DNA from: Vesta saturnalis
Taxonomy: Eukaryota > Arthropoda > Insecta > Coleoptera > Lampyridae
Assembly: GCA_036346205.1 (NCBI GenBank)
Contig: JARFJB010002193.1
Location: 286,001 to 350,000 of the forward strand
DNA length: 64,000 nucleotides
Direction: 5' to 3'
The notes beneath the pieces are model-generated. The model was given only the letters and a program-made list of their open reading frames with translations, ran no database searches and was not told the DNA's origin. Position numbers and translations under genes: made by a program. Positions 1 to 13,896 of this stretch are shown in pieces (position 1 is the stretch's first letter; every line of letters starts with the position of its first letter).

Positions 1-1026
1 GTGAGTGTGTGAGTGTGTGGTGTGTGAGTGTGTGAGTGTGTGAGTGATGTGAGTGTGTGAGTGTGAGTGTGGATGTGTGAGGTGTGATGTGAGGTGTGAG
101 TGTGTGAGTGTGTGAGTGTGTGGTGTGTGAGTGTGTGGAGTTGTGAGGTGTGGGTGTGAGTGTGAGAGTGTGAGTGTGATGTGAGTGTGAGTGTGAGTGT
201 GTGAGTGTGAGGTGTGAGTGTGAGTGTGTGAGTGTGTGAGTGTGTGAGTGTGGATGTGGATGTGTGAGTGTGAGTGGGGTGGAGTGTGTGAGGTGTGTGA
301 TGGTAGTGTGAGTGTGGAGTGTGCAGGTGTGCAGTTGTGTGAGTGTGTGAGTGTGTGAGTGTGAGTGTGTGAGTGTGGGTGAGTGTGTGAGTGTGAGTGT
401 GAGTGTGTGATGTGAGTGTGGGAGTGTGCTAAGTGTGCAGGTGTGCAGTAGTGTGAGTGTGCATGTGTGAGTGTGTGAGTGTGAGTGGTGGAGTGTGCGA
501 GTGTGTGGAGTGTGATGAGTGTGTGAGGTGTGAGTGTGAGGTGTGACTGTGTGTGAGTGTTGTGAGGTGTGTGAGTGTGTGAGTGTGTGAGTGTGTGTGT
601 GTGTGTGAGTGTGAGGTGTGAGTGTGTGAGTGTAGTGAGTGTGTGATGTGCAGTGTGAGATTGAGTGTGAGTGTGTGATGTGTGGTGTGTGAGTGTAGTG
701 AGTGTGTGAGGTGTGTGAGTGTGGTGAGTGTGTGAGTAGTGTGAGTGTGTGAGTGTGTAGTGTGCATGTGTAGTGTGTGATAGATGTGAGGTGTTGAGTG
801 TGTGAGTGTGTGTGAGTGTGATGGTGTGAGTGTGTGAGTGTGTGAGTGTGTGAGTGTGTGAGGTGTGTGGAGTGGTGAGTGTGAGGAGTGTGAGGGTGTG
901 TGTGTGTGTGTGTGTGTGTGTGAGTGTGTGAGCGTGTGAGCATGTGAGCGTGTGAACGTGTAAGCGTGTGAGCGTGTAAGCGTGTGAATGTGTGAGCGTG
1001 TGAGCGTGTGAGTGTGTGAGTGTGTG

Positions 1027-1080
<54 letters not shown>
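1..1080 (+). repeat. GT-rich simple-repeat array (GTGTGA-type)
   Basis: The + strand is almost only G and T, with isolated A as GTGTGAGTGT units; the complement reads CACTCACAC. The last 180 bases pass through GTGTGAGC units and end in a pure (TG)n run at about 1037-1078, then AT-rich single-copy DNA starts abruptly. The period drifts between 6, 8 and 10 bases, so this is a degenerate microsatellite/minisatellite. The dominant variant is GTGTGA, whereas the array at 8255-21945 uses C-containing variants. Reading frames here, in both directions, are products of the stop-poor repeat and not genes. The array is open at the left edge of the window. Confidence 0.95.
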
Positions 1081-1084
<4 letters not shown>

Positions 1085-2468
1085 CGATGCACTGCTGTGA
1101 TAACTTCACATACTTAATTGGTAAAGCATTTACTTCGAGGTCTAAGAAAAAAGCAGCACAAAACCTAGTTCTTTTTAATTACATGATCCCAAAAGTTATT
1201 TAGTCGGGTAGTTTCTTCTTTTCTGTTTAAGTTTTGGATGTATACACATTTAAATAGCTTCACGACGGAAACAAACATAATATCAAGTTTACTTTGATTA
1301 AGTTTCCATATCATTAACTTGATAATACACCCCTAATTGTTGGGTTTTCATATTTTATGAATTTGTATGATACTTTAATTAATAGTTACATTTATCATTT
1401 CCACTAACGATAATTGTAATTGTTATCGAAACGGGTACGTTGTGTATAATTTATCTTCCAATGCATGATTGAAAAAATCATACAGAAATAAGTATTTGAA
1501 ATTATCGTATTTTAAACTTTAAGGAAATTTGGGTAGTAGAGCCTTATCTGGTGTTTTCAGAATTTGCCAAAAAAAATTCAACTTTCTATTCTTTCTTCAA
1601 AAACCACTATTTTTTATAATGGCGAGAAGACCTATATACATTTTTTATGGTGCTGCAAATGGTAGCTCTAAAATACCAGCTGTATTTATCAAGAGAGGTG
1701 TCCTAATCGTGTTGTCCCAAATTTCAGATTATTTACAAACATTCATGCTTGTTTGTGTTAATACGCTAGTATTAAGCGTAGTACCCTGAGGGGAAAACCG
1801 CATAGTGTTAGTACACCAAATACTGAGAAACTGTGCTACAAAAAATCGAAGATTGTCCAGAAAATAAAACACGAAAATTTGAAAAAATTATCTGCTGCAG
1901 ATTGGTACTGGTAATTTCAACTGTTCTGCATGGTGCCCCAATCATCTACAGAGTTTAAGCATCTCTTTCACCAGATCCCAATATCCATATACTTTATTCC
2001 CTGGTATCTCTAAAAGGCTGCAGGAAGTTCTGAAATTCAACCAAAAATTCTGTTTACGCATAAAGTGGTTTTCTCTAGAAACAGTCATTTTCATACTAAT
2101 CAGTCATTAGAAATAATTCACTAGGATCTTTTTTTTTGCCAAGGTGCTTTAACGGAATACTCATCGTGTTTTCTTAAAGATAAATGTTATTTGAAACGTT
2201 CAACTCCTTTTCCGTCAGCAAATGTAGTTCATGCACTATGGTGTTCAATTTACCAAAATGGTGGAGGCCCACAGTTATGATTACATGGATCTCTTGATAT
2301 CAGTGTTGCCTTGTCTTGTAATAAGTAATAATCTTAAAGTAGCGCCGGGGAGAGGTGTCTCACGGCGGACTCGAGAATGAGGATATAATTATTACTGTCA
2401 AATGCATCTGTTTCCCTTTATCTTAGTGCGAAGCTCCCACTAAAGAAAGACGGGTTATATAATATACG

Positions 2469-2472
<4 letters not shown>
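1081..2472. other. AT-rich intergenic DNA
   Basis: No coding pattern, RNA gene or transposon end that I recognise. Short open frames (for example 1529-1789) have no recognisable motif and an AT-driven composition. Confidence 0.6.

Positions 2473-2532
<60 letters not shown>
2473..2532. repeat. (AT)n microsatellite
   Basis: Uninterrupted AT dinucleotide tract of about 60 bases inside AT-rich unique DNA. Confidence 0.98.
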
Positions 2533-2535
<3 letters not shown>

Positions 2536-3144
2536 AAATGCAGGACTTAAAAACGATGTCGATTCTAAAGTCAATGCGCATGACGCTGTCAGATGTCTTC
2601 TTGGCTATTTAACCTCAAATTATTCTTCGTATTTCGTTTTGTATAATCGCATCGTGTTTTGTAGTTATAATAATTCATCTTTCGCTTCGTAATTTATTAG
2701 TTTTCATTGCATTTGGAAACAACAGTTTTTTTCAAAACTATTATTATTAATATTCACTATTACGAGGTAAGTTTATAATGCAAAATGTATTTCCAATTGA
2801 TTAAATGTATTTATTTATTTTGCAGCAAATAATGATGTCATTAAAAGGTAAATCTTTGAAAAGCCTCCAGTAATTTCTAGATGGAACGCGATAACGGGGG
2901 GCCAAGTTTACCTTTAACTTCCATTATCCAGGTACGCTAACAATTTTTACTATTTAAATTTGACAGCGCGGCTTAAATTTGAAAATAACCTAGAAACATT
3001 GAGGATGTTTTGTTGGTATTCAAAATTACTAACTATATGAACCAATAACGACGTACGTTTTTAAAATCTTAAACCATGTTTTACTAAAAGATGAGTCATA
3101 AGACACCTCTCGACGGCCCGACTATAAATAAAAATATCTGGTAT

Positions 3145-3480
3145 GGAACACCACACGACCTTCCAACCTACAAAATGGAAATTAAAAGAAATGAAATAAT
3201 TTTAACAAATTTTTTTTAGGATAATTATGTAACCTCTTTTATAACAAGTTCATTACGAAAATAGGCAACATTGTAAAAACAAAAACAGTAATCTATGTCA
3301 AACAGACGGTTAAAACTTCATGACAGACAGAGGTTAACAGACAGCTAGATGCTAACTTAAATTAAAAGAAATGAAATAATTTTAATTTTAATTTTTTTAG
3401 GACAAACATGCAACCTCTTTTCTATACGTTCATAACGAAAACAGGCAACATTGTAAAAAAAACAACAAATAAAAAAGTAT
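3145..3480 (+). repeat. Two tandem fragments of the foldback repeat
   Basis: 3145-3352 matches the loop and inner right arm of the foldback element at 22608-22800. Shared landmarks in order are ACACCACACGACCTTCCAAC, a CCTACAAAATGGA stretch, GCAACCTCTTT-like DNA, CGAAAACAGGCAACATTGTA and AAAACTTCATG(A/T)CAGA. A second shorter copy starts again at about 3357 with AAATTAAAAGAAATGAAATA and runs through the GGCAACATTGTA landmark to about 3480. Both copies are in the same orientation as the right arm. No matching left arm is present, so these are partial copies of the same family. Confidence 0.8.
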
Positions 3481-3599
3481 CTAGAGCAAAATGTACCTAT
3501 ATGGTAACAATTTGTACTAACTTTGTTGTAAAATCTTTTCGAAACTTTTGATGAAATCCCAAAAAATAAAACTTCATTACCTTGTATACTGAAAACCAA

Positions 3600-6540
3600 G
3601 TGATTTAGTACACATTTATGTGCACTTTTAGACTTTTATACTTATCCAAGAATCACACATTAAAATAAGTACATATTATTACACCCTTTGTATAAGATCA
3701 GCTATAATCAAACTGCTAATAAAAATTTTTAGAGTAGCATAAACGTCTTATATATAACAGATGCATAAATATTAAAGATGTATTGTAGGAAGTAACAATT
3801 TTTGTTACTTTGTTTCGAAAAGATCACAGATATTTAAAAGGGTTTAAACATAACATTACTTATTAGAAAACTACCTTTTAAAAGATCATCAACGGGAAAA
3901 ACAAAAATTGGAAATTGGATTGTGTTAAAAGCTTTATTTGTTGTTACGGTATAAACTGCCAGTAAAACGGGGTAACAGGTAAAATTAGATATTGCTGGAC
4001 TGCTCAGTGGTCGGAGTGGGTTCGGTGTACTAACTTTTGCGCTCAATAGGATAGTTTACCAATCATAAGGCAAAATAGGGGTTGAAATTGACATAAAAAC
4101 AGGAAATGGCGCCAGAGTATTTGAAATAACACAATCGGGGTTGAAATGCGTAACTACGCCAGTTTACAGCTCGCATAAATACTCAAATAACTCGCTTACT
4201 TGTACGTAATTACAGATGGCCCTGGGACCACCAGATCTTCGCTAACCTGAAAGGCTACAAATATTATCCCACGCTTCTCTAAAATAATTGCGTGCCGCAA
4301 AACAATCAATAGCTAATCTGATCAGTTGTTACGCTACTTTATTCAATAATCTGAATTTTCAATGATCTTTCACTTCAAAAACGAACTCACCTTATTTCGG
4401 TTTACAACCACTTGAAACTAAATTCCTCACCCGCAGTAAAATGCGCTCAAATTCATAAAAGTAAGGCACTAATTCGTCAACCTTTAAAAGTTACGTTATA
4501 ATTCACTAATCAATAGATTTCGAACGTAATTACTTTACTTCAATACAAAATGTTGACGTTAATTCAATGAGTCAATCTCATAAAAAAACAAACACTTAAA
4601 ATATGAGTAAACGAGGTGCTGTATAAGAAATGAGTTTACACTTTAAAAAACACTAGCACATTAATCTAAAGAAATGTAATAGAAATAAATAAAATCATCA
4701 ACATGTCACCACAATGATTACATTAATTGCTTTCTATGCAAGTTCAATCACCTAGTTTATCTAAAAGGCCGTGATACTAGCTAATTTCAGTGTTGGCCTT
4801 CACTAAAGTTTACTGTAAATCTGATTCCTATGCCAAAATAACAATTGGCTTTAGTAACTCAATTGCGTCCTCCTTGTAACACATTTGACACGTATAATTT
4901 CGATACAATTCGTCATTATACCAAATAGGAACAAACACTCAAAATAATTTCGGAAATGACGGCAAATATTTGATAAAATCACGGACAAGTGAGATGGTTT
5001 ACACCCTTAATTTCAAAACTCGACTCAGAAATATTAAAGCTTGAAAATTTCATCAAGTTAAGCTTGTTCCATTTTCTGTTTACTAAGAGTTTGCGTATCA
5101 TTAATGATTATTCCGTTTGATCCTATTTGTTTATCAAAATGTCTAAGCAATACATCATTATTCTGTAGTATATGTATAATATACAAAAAAAAAAAAATTA
5201 AGGAATTTTCCTTATGGCTACAGTCTTTTGCAATGTGAAAGTTTTTTGTTATATACAATTGAAGAGGCCTTTTATAGTAACTTAAATCGTAATTAAACTA
5301 CAGCAAGATAACATTGTTAACAAAGTATAAAATAAGTTAGGCACATTTTTCTATTTTTAGAACATTTTGTTTTTCACATTTTGTTTAAAACTAACGTACA
5401 TGTGCATGACAGTAAGTGTAGGTACATATTTAAAAAAAAAACGTTAATATGTTTACCAAACATACTTTTCATGAAATGTCGTCGCGAACCCATAAATTAT
5501 TCTGCTGATAACAGAAAGTATTTTTTAATTAACACAAAAAGGTTAATAGTACAAATTTTCTTCTAAAAATTATACTCAATTAAATACTGACCTTGCCCAA
5601 CGTTACCATTAAAATTCTGAAGGATTTTTATATTTGACAAGTGTCTTTGTTGGTAACTTATCTTATTATTAAATTACTTATTTTACTTTAAGCTGTTCCA
5701 AAAATGTCTTTGCTTCTGTATCATATAAAACTGCGTTCAAATATTCTAATTGACCAAATCTGAGTATTTTATGTACATGATATCTGTAAGTGGTATCTAG
5801 ATTTAGCACATAAGTAGAGAAACTTTCCTTTTTAAACTAGATTCTCCAGTTGTGAGTTGAGGAGATTGATGTGATACGACAAATTCCATAAATTCATAAA
5901 AGAGAACATTGTGGAAGGCAATTCTAAATTCAACTTATTCTAAATTAATAATGCATAATCATAACGGAGCAATACAATATGTAATGTATTGTTGAATCTA
6001 ACAGAAATTATTTTAGTTTAGTGACTATAATTAGGGATTTTTATGCTAAATTTACTCATTACAAAAATATGTATGACGAAAATATTGAAATAAGTCAACC
6101 AACACTATCGCAATTCTAGACTAGGTATGCTAGTGTAAGTTCGTTGGCAAGCAAACTTATTACTAAACCATCATACTCCCTGTGAGCTGCTCATTGAAAC
6201 TAACCTCTCAGTTAAGTATAAAATAATTGATTCAAAAAATAGACATAGAACACATGCGGCGTTATATATTTTTGGTGTAAACCAATTAATTTAAACACAG
6301 AACTATTTCATTAAATTTAGTAACAAAAATGTTTTCATCTCACAACCTACATATTGTAGCGTCCCCCATGTACCCTATCTTCAAAGTGTAATGCGAACTT
6401 ATTTGCAAGAATGGAAATTCGGCAACAAAACCATTGCTAAGTGATTTTTTTCTTGACTTTACTGACAATAATGTTACTATTACTCAAATTAATTGATTAC
6501 CTTGCATGAACTTTACTGATAATAATTAAAAGATTAGAAT
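3600..6540. other. AT-rich intergenic DNA
   Basis: About 2.9 kb without a frame longer than about 70 codons. I see no transposase, reverse transcriptase or tRNA-like structure. The short frames at 3834-4046, 5058-5258 and 5381-5566 have no recognisable domain. Confidence 0.55.
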
Positions 6541-6559
6541 TTATTTGTAAGTCTGATAG

Positions 6560-8060
6560 TTAATTACTCGCAACCTCAAATCTGATCAAACAAAGTGGTG
6601 GTCTAGTGGTAGGTACACAGTGCTATTTGAATTAGATAGGCTTGATGAGGTAAGTGGTGCATCATGAGGGGCAGTTAAACAATGAAACTACTCAAATTAA
6701 AATTAACAAGCTTTGCGGAATGGTGGTTCAGCTCGTTAATATACTATTGTGGGAAAGAACCACCAATAAAACCCACTTTATTCCTAAATAAGTAATTGCA
6801 CACGACCATTAATAAATCAAATAACAAAAAAAAAACAATGAAAGGGTTAAACATATAACAAAACACCATTAAATCTGGTTAAAGTGCGTACAAAATTATA
6901 GCATTAAGAGAAAAATAAATAAAAACAGTTTAGATACACATAAACACAATAAAACAAACCATGTAGTCACACCCACAATTGTGTCATAAATAATCAGGAA
7001 ACAAATCGTGATACCAGACATGTGGCCATCTAAAACCAATCATGCCGGTTTTGAAGTAAATAAACACATAAAATAATAAGGCAAATTACGGAACATATAA
7101 AATACAACAACAGTAAAGTTACACAGGTGATAAAAGGTAAAGGCAGGGACAAAAGAAAATAGCCAAGAAATTTACACATACACAATTGTTTAGAGACTAC
7201 TAAACCGTAAAAAACATTGGTACAGTTACAAGAAATTTCATATAAACAGAAATTAGTTCACAAGCAAATAATTCTACTTAACAAACTGACAAAAAACGCA
7301 TTAAAACAAAGCCTTACAAGTGTAAGTTATAAATAGATCATAACAGCGTGACCGTTATATAAGTTTGAGTGCGTTAGAAAAAATACAGCGCCTCCAGGTT
7401 ACACATTCATCCATACAACAATAAAAACAAAAATAAAATTCGAGGTATCTAATAATTATCTGAACCCGGGTGTGAGTACCCACTTGGCAATTGTCCTTTA
7501 CAATTAATAACCAGCGGGATCATGTACGCATTCACCAGCCTACTTCTACTCAAATATAAATATAAACATCCAACAACAATGCTAATTCATACAAACCCAA
7601 GAGTGTGGAACCCCTGGACTGTCCTTTAGTTTGGCAGATTTCGCATAATGAGCCTGCGTGCGAATAAGATACAGTTGCAAGGCAATGTTCGATTTTTAAT
7701 AGGTTATATAGGCTTGTAAAGTGATTTTCTGGCCGCTTTAATTTATATAGAAATACCTACCTACACTTGAATACATATTCCTTTAAACGATCACAGACAC
7801 AAATCGTTAACATGCGCGGTTTAACTTCAAAAAGCATGACTGATATTTACAGATTAATATTTGAAAAACAAATTAAAACTAACACCCGACAGAAAAGACA
7901 AATCAGCGTTGGCTAATCGAAAAGAACACGTGCACGAAATAATTACCTTAAAGACAAACTGTTTACAATGGAGGTATACAATTAACCCTAACGATATGGC
8001 TCCGTCGACACTCTAACACTAACTATATTTCCCCCGATTTCAAAAATAAAAATCATTACT
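6560..8060 (+). repeat. Dispersed repeat A, copy 1 (contains an empty piggyBac site)
   Basis: Non-coding repeat with two more copies in the window. 6560-6710 matches 45425-45590 (shared ACTACTCAAATTA and ATTAAC(A/G)AG landmarks). 6710-6872 matches 52115-52282, and 6873 to about 8000 matches 55382 to about 56260. Shared landmarks include AAGTAATTGCACA, CATTAATAAATCAAA, ATAACAAAACACCATTAA, GGTTAAAGTGCGTA, GTTCATCCATACAA-like DNA and TTTTTAATAGGTTATATA. The copy is continuous through the TTAA at which the 52 kb copy carries a piggyBac. No coding frame and no clear terminal repeats, so the class (SINE-like, MITE or other) is unknown. Confidence 0.8.
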
Positions 8061-8877
8061 CCCAGAATCAAAAGTAATAAAAAACAAAAAATGTGCGCAT
8101 AAGAAATTTAAAATTATTCGTTACGCCCCTTCAATAAAAGCAGTTCGAGCGAACATCAGCTTTACCTAGCATGTGTTCTTTTTCCAACCCTTACTCAAAT
8201 ATCAATTACGTAAAATACAGAACATAATATATCCATGAAATTACGACTTAATATATATGTATGTGCGTGTGTACGTGTGTGAGTGTGTGCGTGTGTGCGT
8301 GTGTGCGTGCGTGCGTGTGTGCGTGTGTGCGTATGTGCCTGTGTGCTGTGTGTGCGTGTGTGCGTGTGTGGGTGTGTGCGTGTGTGCGTGTGTGCGTGTG
8401 TACGTGTGTGCGTGTGTGCGTGTGTGCGTGTGTACGGGTGTGCGTGTGTGTGTGTGTGCGTGTGTGCGTGTGTGCGTGTGTGCATGTGTGTGTATGCGTT
8501 GGTGCGTGTGTGCAAGTGTGCGTGTGTGCGTTGGTGCGTGTGTGCAAGTGTGCGTGTGCTGTGTGCGAACCTGCGTGTGGGCGCGTTTGCGCGTGTGAGT
8601 GAGAGCGTATGTGCGTGTGGCGTGTGTGCGTGTGTGCGTGAGTGCGTGTGCGTGTGTGCGTGTGTGCGTGTGTGCGTGTATGCGTGTGTGCGTGTGTGCG
8701 TGTGTGCGTGTTGCCTGTGTGCGTGTGTGCGTGTGTGTGCGTGTGTGCATGTGTGTGTGCGCGGGAGTGCGCGTGTGCGTGTGTGAATGTGTGCCTGTGC
8801 CCGTGTGTGCGTGTGCGTGTGTGCGTATGCGCCTGGTCGCGCGTCCGCGCTTGCGAGTGGGCGCGTGGGTGTGTATG

Positions 8878-8927
<50 letters not shown>

Positions 8928-9957
8928 TCTGTGTGTGTATGTATGTATGTGTGTGTGTATATGTGTGAGTGTGGGTGTGGATGTGTGTGCGTATGTGCCT
9001 GTGTGCCTGTGTGCGTCTGTGCGTGTGTGCGAGTGTGCGTGTGTGTGTGCGTTCGTGCGAGCTTGCGTGTGTACGTGTATGCGCGTGTGGGTGTGTGCGT
9101 GTGTAAGTGTGAGCGTGTGTGGGTGTGCGTGTGTGCGTGTGTACGTGCGTGTGCGCGTGTGTGCGTGTGCGTGTCTGCGTGTGTGCGTATGTGCAAGTGT
9201 GTTCGTGTTTGTGCGTGTGCGTGTGTGCGTGTGCGCGTGTGTGTGTACGTGTGTGTGCATATGTGTGTGTGTGTGTGTGTGTGTGTGTTCGTGCGAGTGC
9301 GCGTGTGTGCGCGCGAGTGTGCGTGTGTGTGCGTATGTGTGCCTGTGTGTGTGCGTGTGAGCGTGCTTGCGCCTATGTGTGCGTGTTTGCGTGTGTGTGC
9401 GAGTATGTGTGTGTGCGTACGTACGTTTGGGCGTGTGGCGTATGTGTGTGTCTGTGTGGCTCTCTGTGTGTCCGTGTGTCTGTGTGTCTGTGTGCCAGTG
9501 TGTTTGTGTGTCTGCGTGTCTGTGTGTATGTGTGTCTGTGCCTGCGTGTCTGTGTGTCTGTGTGTCTATGTGTCTGTGTGTCTGTGTGTCTGTGTGTCTG
9601 AGTGTCTGTGTCTGTGTCTGTGTGTCTGTGTGTCTGTGTGTCTGTGTGTCTGTGTGTCTGTGTGTCTGTGTCTGTGTCTGTGCCTGTGTGTATGTGTCTG
9701 TGTGTCTGTGTGTCTGTGTGTCTGTGCGTCTTGTGTATGTGTTTGTGTCTTGTGTCTTTGGTCTGGTGTCTGTGTCTGTGTTCGTGTCTGTGTGTCTGTG
9801 TGTCTTGTGTCTGTGTGTCTGTGTGTCTTTGTGTCTCGTGTCTGTGTGTCTTGTGTCTTGTGTCTGTGTGTCTGTGTGTCTGTGTCTGTCCTGTGTCTGT
9901 GTTTGTGTCTGTGTGTCTGTGTGTCTGTGCGTCTGTGCGTCTGTGGGTCTGTGTTTG

Positions 9958-9996
<39 letters not shown>

Positions 9997-10931
9997 TTGT
10001 GTCTGGGTGTCCGGTGTCCGTGTATCCTGTGTCTTGTGTCTTGTGTCTGTTGCCTTGTGCCTTTGTCTTTGTCTTGTGTCTGTGTGTCTGTGTGCCTGTG
10101 TGTCTGTATGTCTTGTTTCTGTGTGTCTGTGTGCCGTTGTGTCTTATGTCTGTGTGTTTGTGTCCTTGTGTGTTGTCTATGTTTTGTGTTCTGTGTGTGT
10201 GTGTAAGTGTCGCGTGTGGTGTGCGTGTGTCGTGTCGCGCGTGTTTTTGCGCTTGTGGTGGTGCGTGAGTGCGGTCTGCGTGTGTGCGTGTTTGCGTGTT
10301 GCGGTGCGTGTGCCAATGTGCCTGTGTTCGTGTGTGCGGTGTCGGTGTGTGTGTGCGTGGTGCGGTGTGCGGTGTGCGTGTGTGTGCATGTGTGTGTTCC
10401 TGCGGGTGTGTGTGTGTTCGTGCAGTGTGCGTGTGCGCGTGCGTCGTGTGTGCGTGTGTGTGTGTGTGTGTGAGCGTGTTTGCGCGGTGTGTGCGTGTTT
10501 GGTTGTGTGCGTATTGTGTGTGTGGCGTAGTGTGGGGTTGTGTCCTTGTGGTGTGCCTTGTGTCTTTGTTTGTGTGTCTGTGTCTGTGTGTCTGTGTGTC
10601 TTTGTCTGTGTGTCTGTGTGTCTTTGTGTCTGTGTGTCTGTGTGTCTGTGTGCCTTGTGTCTGTGTGTTTGTGTCTATGTGTCTGTGTGTCTGTGTTTGT
10701 GTTGGGTCTGTGTCTTGTGTCTGTGTGTCTGTGTTTGTGTGTCTTGTCTGTGTGTTCTGTGTCTTGTGTCTGTGTCTGGTGCCTGTGTGTTGGTCTGTGT
10801 GTCTGTGTCTAGTGTCTGTTTCTTGTGTCTTGTGTCTTGTGTCTTTGTGTCCGTGTGTCCGTGTATCTATGTGTCTGTGTGTCTGTTTTCTGTGTGCCTG
10901 AGTGTTTTATTTTGTCTTTCAGGTTGTGTTG

Positions 10932-10964
<33 letters not shown>

Positions 10965-11675
10965 GTGTGTGTTGTGTGTGTGTGTGTGTTGTGTGTGTGT
11001 GTGTGTTGTATTTTGTGTTGTGTTGTTGTGTGTGTTGTGTGTGTTTGTGTGTGGTGTGTGTGTGTGTGTGTGTGTGTGTTGTGTGTGTATCTTGTGTCTT
11101 GTGACCGTGTTGGTGGCGCGCGTTTTTTTTGGGTGTGCGTGTGCGTGTGTGCGTGTGTGCGTGTGTGGTGTGGTGCTGGGTGTGCGTTGTGCGTGTGGTG
11201 GTCTGTGTTCGTTGTCGTGTTGCGTGTGTGCGTTGGCGTGTGTGTCGTTGTTTTGTTGTGGTGTGGTGTGTGGTGGTGGGCGGGGTGTTTTGTGTGTGGT
11301 GTGTGTGTTGTGGGTTGTGGGTTGTGTGTTTTGTGTGTGTGTGTGTGTGTGGTGCGTGTCTGTGTTGCGGGTGTTTTGTGGTGGGTGCCGGGTGTGCGCC
11401 GGCGTTGTGCGGTGTGCGTGCGCGTGTTGCGGGTGCGGTTTGTGTGCTGTGTGCGTTGCCGTGTTGCGGTGTGCGTGTTATGTTTGCCTGTGTGCGTGTT
11501 CTGTGTGCGTGTGGTGTTTTTGGTTTGCGTGTGCGTGTGTCGTGTGTGCGTTCGTGCTGTGTCGTTGGCGTGTGCGGTGTGCGGTTGGGTGTCGGCGTAA
11601 TCGTCCTTGCGGTTGTGCGGGCGTGTGTGCGTGTTGTGGGGTTGTTTGGTGTGGGTGTGTGGTGTTGTGTTGTGT

Positions 11676-11752
11676 TATTATTTATTATGTATGTATGTAT
11701 GTATTAATTTTATTAATGTATTTATATTATTATTATTATTATTATTATGTTG
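11676..11752 (+). repeat. TTAT/TATG patch inside the GT array (copy 1)
   Basis: A rare A-containing patch: TATTATTTATTATG, three TATG units, then a (TTA)n run, followed by GTTGTTGTGTGTG and GGGTTGTTTGTG. The same flanking order recurs near 14305-14460. Confidence 0.85.
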
Positions 11753-12421
11753 TTTGTTGTTGTGTGTGTGTGTGTGGGTTGTTTGTGTTGGGTCTGTGTG
11801 CATGTGTGCGTTGTCGTGGTGGTGTGGTGTGCGTTGTGCGGTGTGGTGTGTGTGTGCGTGTGTCGTGGTGATTGTGTGTGCGCATGTGCGTGTGTACTGT
11901 GTGTGCGTTGTCGTGTGTCGTGTGTTTGTATGTGTGTGTGTGTTCGTAAGTGCGTGTGTGGCGGTGGTGTGGCGTGTGCGTGTGGTGGTGTGTGCGGGTG
12001 TGTGTGTTCCTGCTTTTGTGTGCGTGCGTGTGTGCGTGTGTGCGTGTGCCTGTGTGTGTGCGTGTGAGCGTGTTTGCGCGTGTGTGTGCGTGTTTGCGTG
12101 TGTCCGTTTGTGTGCGTATTGTGTGTGTGTGTGTGCGGTCGTTTGAGCGTGTGGCGTATGTGTGTCCTGTGTGGCTGTGTCTGTGTGTCTGTGTGTCTGT
12201 GTTTGTCTTGTTCTGTGTGTCTGTGTGTCTGTGTCTTGTTTGTGTCTGTGTGTCTGTGTGTCTTGTGTCGGTTTTGTCTGTGGTCTGTGTGTCTGTGTGT
12301 CTGGTGTTATGTGTATCTGTGTCTGTGTCTTGTGTCTTGTGTCCTGTGTCCATTTGTATATCTATGTGTCTGTGTGTCTGGTTTCTGTGTGCCTAGTATC
12401 TGTGTTTGTCTTTCAGTGTGT

Positions 12422-12499
<78 letters not shown>

Positions 12500-12617
12500 T
12501 GTTTGTGTGTGTGTGGTGTGGTATTTGTGTCTGTGTCTTGTGTTTGTGCGCGCGCGTTTTTGTGCGTGTGCGTGTGTGCGTGTGTGCGTGTCTGTGTCGT
12601 GTGTGCGTGTCGGGTCT

Positions 12618-12662
<45 letters not shown>

Positions 12663-13556
12663 TTTGTTTTGTTGTGTGTGTATATTGGAGGTGGGTGTGG
12701 ATGTGTGGTTGTGCCTGTGTGCCTGTGTGCGTCTGTGCGTGTGCGGTGTGCGGGTGTGTGCGTTCGTGCGAGCTTGCGTGTGTCGTGTATGCGCGTGGGT
12801 GTGTGCGTGTGTTTGAGCGTGTGTGGGTGTGCGTGTGTGCGTGTGTACGTGCGTGTCGCGTGTGTCGGTGCGGTTGCGGTGTGCGTTGTGCAAGGGTTGT
12901 TTTGTGGTGTGCGTGTGGTGTCGCGTGTGTTGTGTGCATTTGTGTTGTGTGTTCGTGCGAGTGGCGGTGTGCGGGGTGTGGGTGTGCGTATGTGTGCCTT
13001 GTGTGTGCGTGTGGCGTGCTTGCGCCTATTGTGCGTGTTTGCGTGTGTGTGCGAGTATGTGTGTGCGTACGTGTTTGGGCGTGTCTATTTGTGTGTGTGG
13101 TTCTTGTGTTGTGTCTGTGTGTCTTGTGCCAGTGTGTTTGTGTCTGGTTTGTGTGTTGTGTCTGTGCCTGCGTGTCTGTGTGTCTGTGTGTCTATGTCTG
13201 TGTGTCTTGTGTCTGTGTGTTGGGTCTTGTGTCTTGTGTCTGTGGTCTGTGTGTCTATTGTCTGTGTTTGTGTGTCTAGGTCTGTGTGTCTGTGTGTCTT
13301 GTGTCTTGTGTCTGTGTGTCTTGTGTCTGTGTGTCTTGTGTCTGTGTCTTGTGTCTTGTGTCTGTTGTCTTGTGTCTGTTGCCTTGTGTCTTGGTCTTGT
13401 GTCTGTGTCTAGTGTCTTGGTATCTGTGTGTCTGTGTTTGTGTCTTTGTGTCCTTGTCCTGTATCTATGTGTCTGTGTGTCTGTGTTTCTGTGTCCTGGT
13501 GTTTGTATTTTGTCTTTCAGTTGTCTGTGTGTGTGTGTGTTTTGTGTGTGTGTGTG

Positions 13557-13608
<52 letters not shown>

Positions 13609-13847
13609 TGTGTGTATCTTGTGTCTGTGTGACTTTGTGTAAGTGTGGCGCGTGTTTTGGTTGTTGTGCGTTGTGCGTTGTGGTGTGTCGTGTGTGCGTG
13701 GTGAGTGTTGCGTGTGTCGTGTGCGTGTCGGTGTCCGTGTGTTCGTGTGTGCGTGTGTTCGTATGTGCGTGTGTGAATGTGCGCCTGTGTTCGTCTGTGC
13801 GTGTGCGTGTGTGCGTGTGCGCGTGTGTGCGTGGGCGTGTATTTGTG

Positions 13848-13896
<49 letters not shown>

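Noticed and set aside
429..1203. Frames of HTHTLT / VCVCV type over the first array
   Set aside because: Same reason: simple-repeat translation; the tail beyond 1080 has no recognisable domain.
6590..6660. SINE with a tRNA-like promoter in repeat A (GTGGTCTAGTGGT resembles an A box)
   Set aside because: No B box at the right distance, and the related copy at 45463 does not keep the A-box-like word.
8241..12400. Very long open frames of VCVCVC or HTHTHT type (up to about 690-780 codons here and at 19630-21975)
   Set aside because: They exist in several frames and both strands at once and translate only the GT repeat. The lack of A on one strand removes stop codons, so the length carries no coding evidence.
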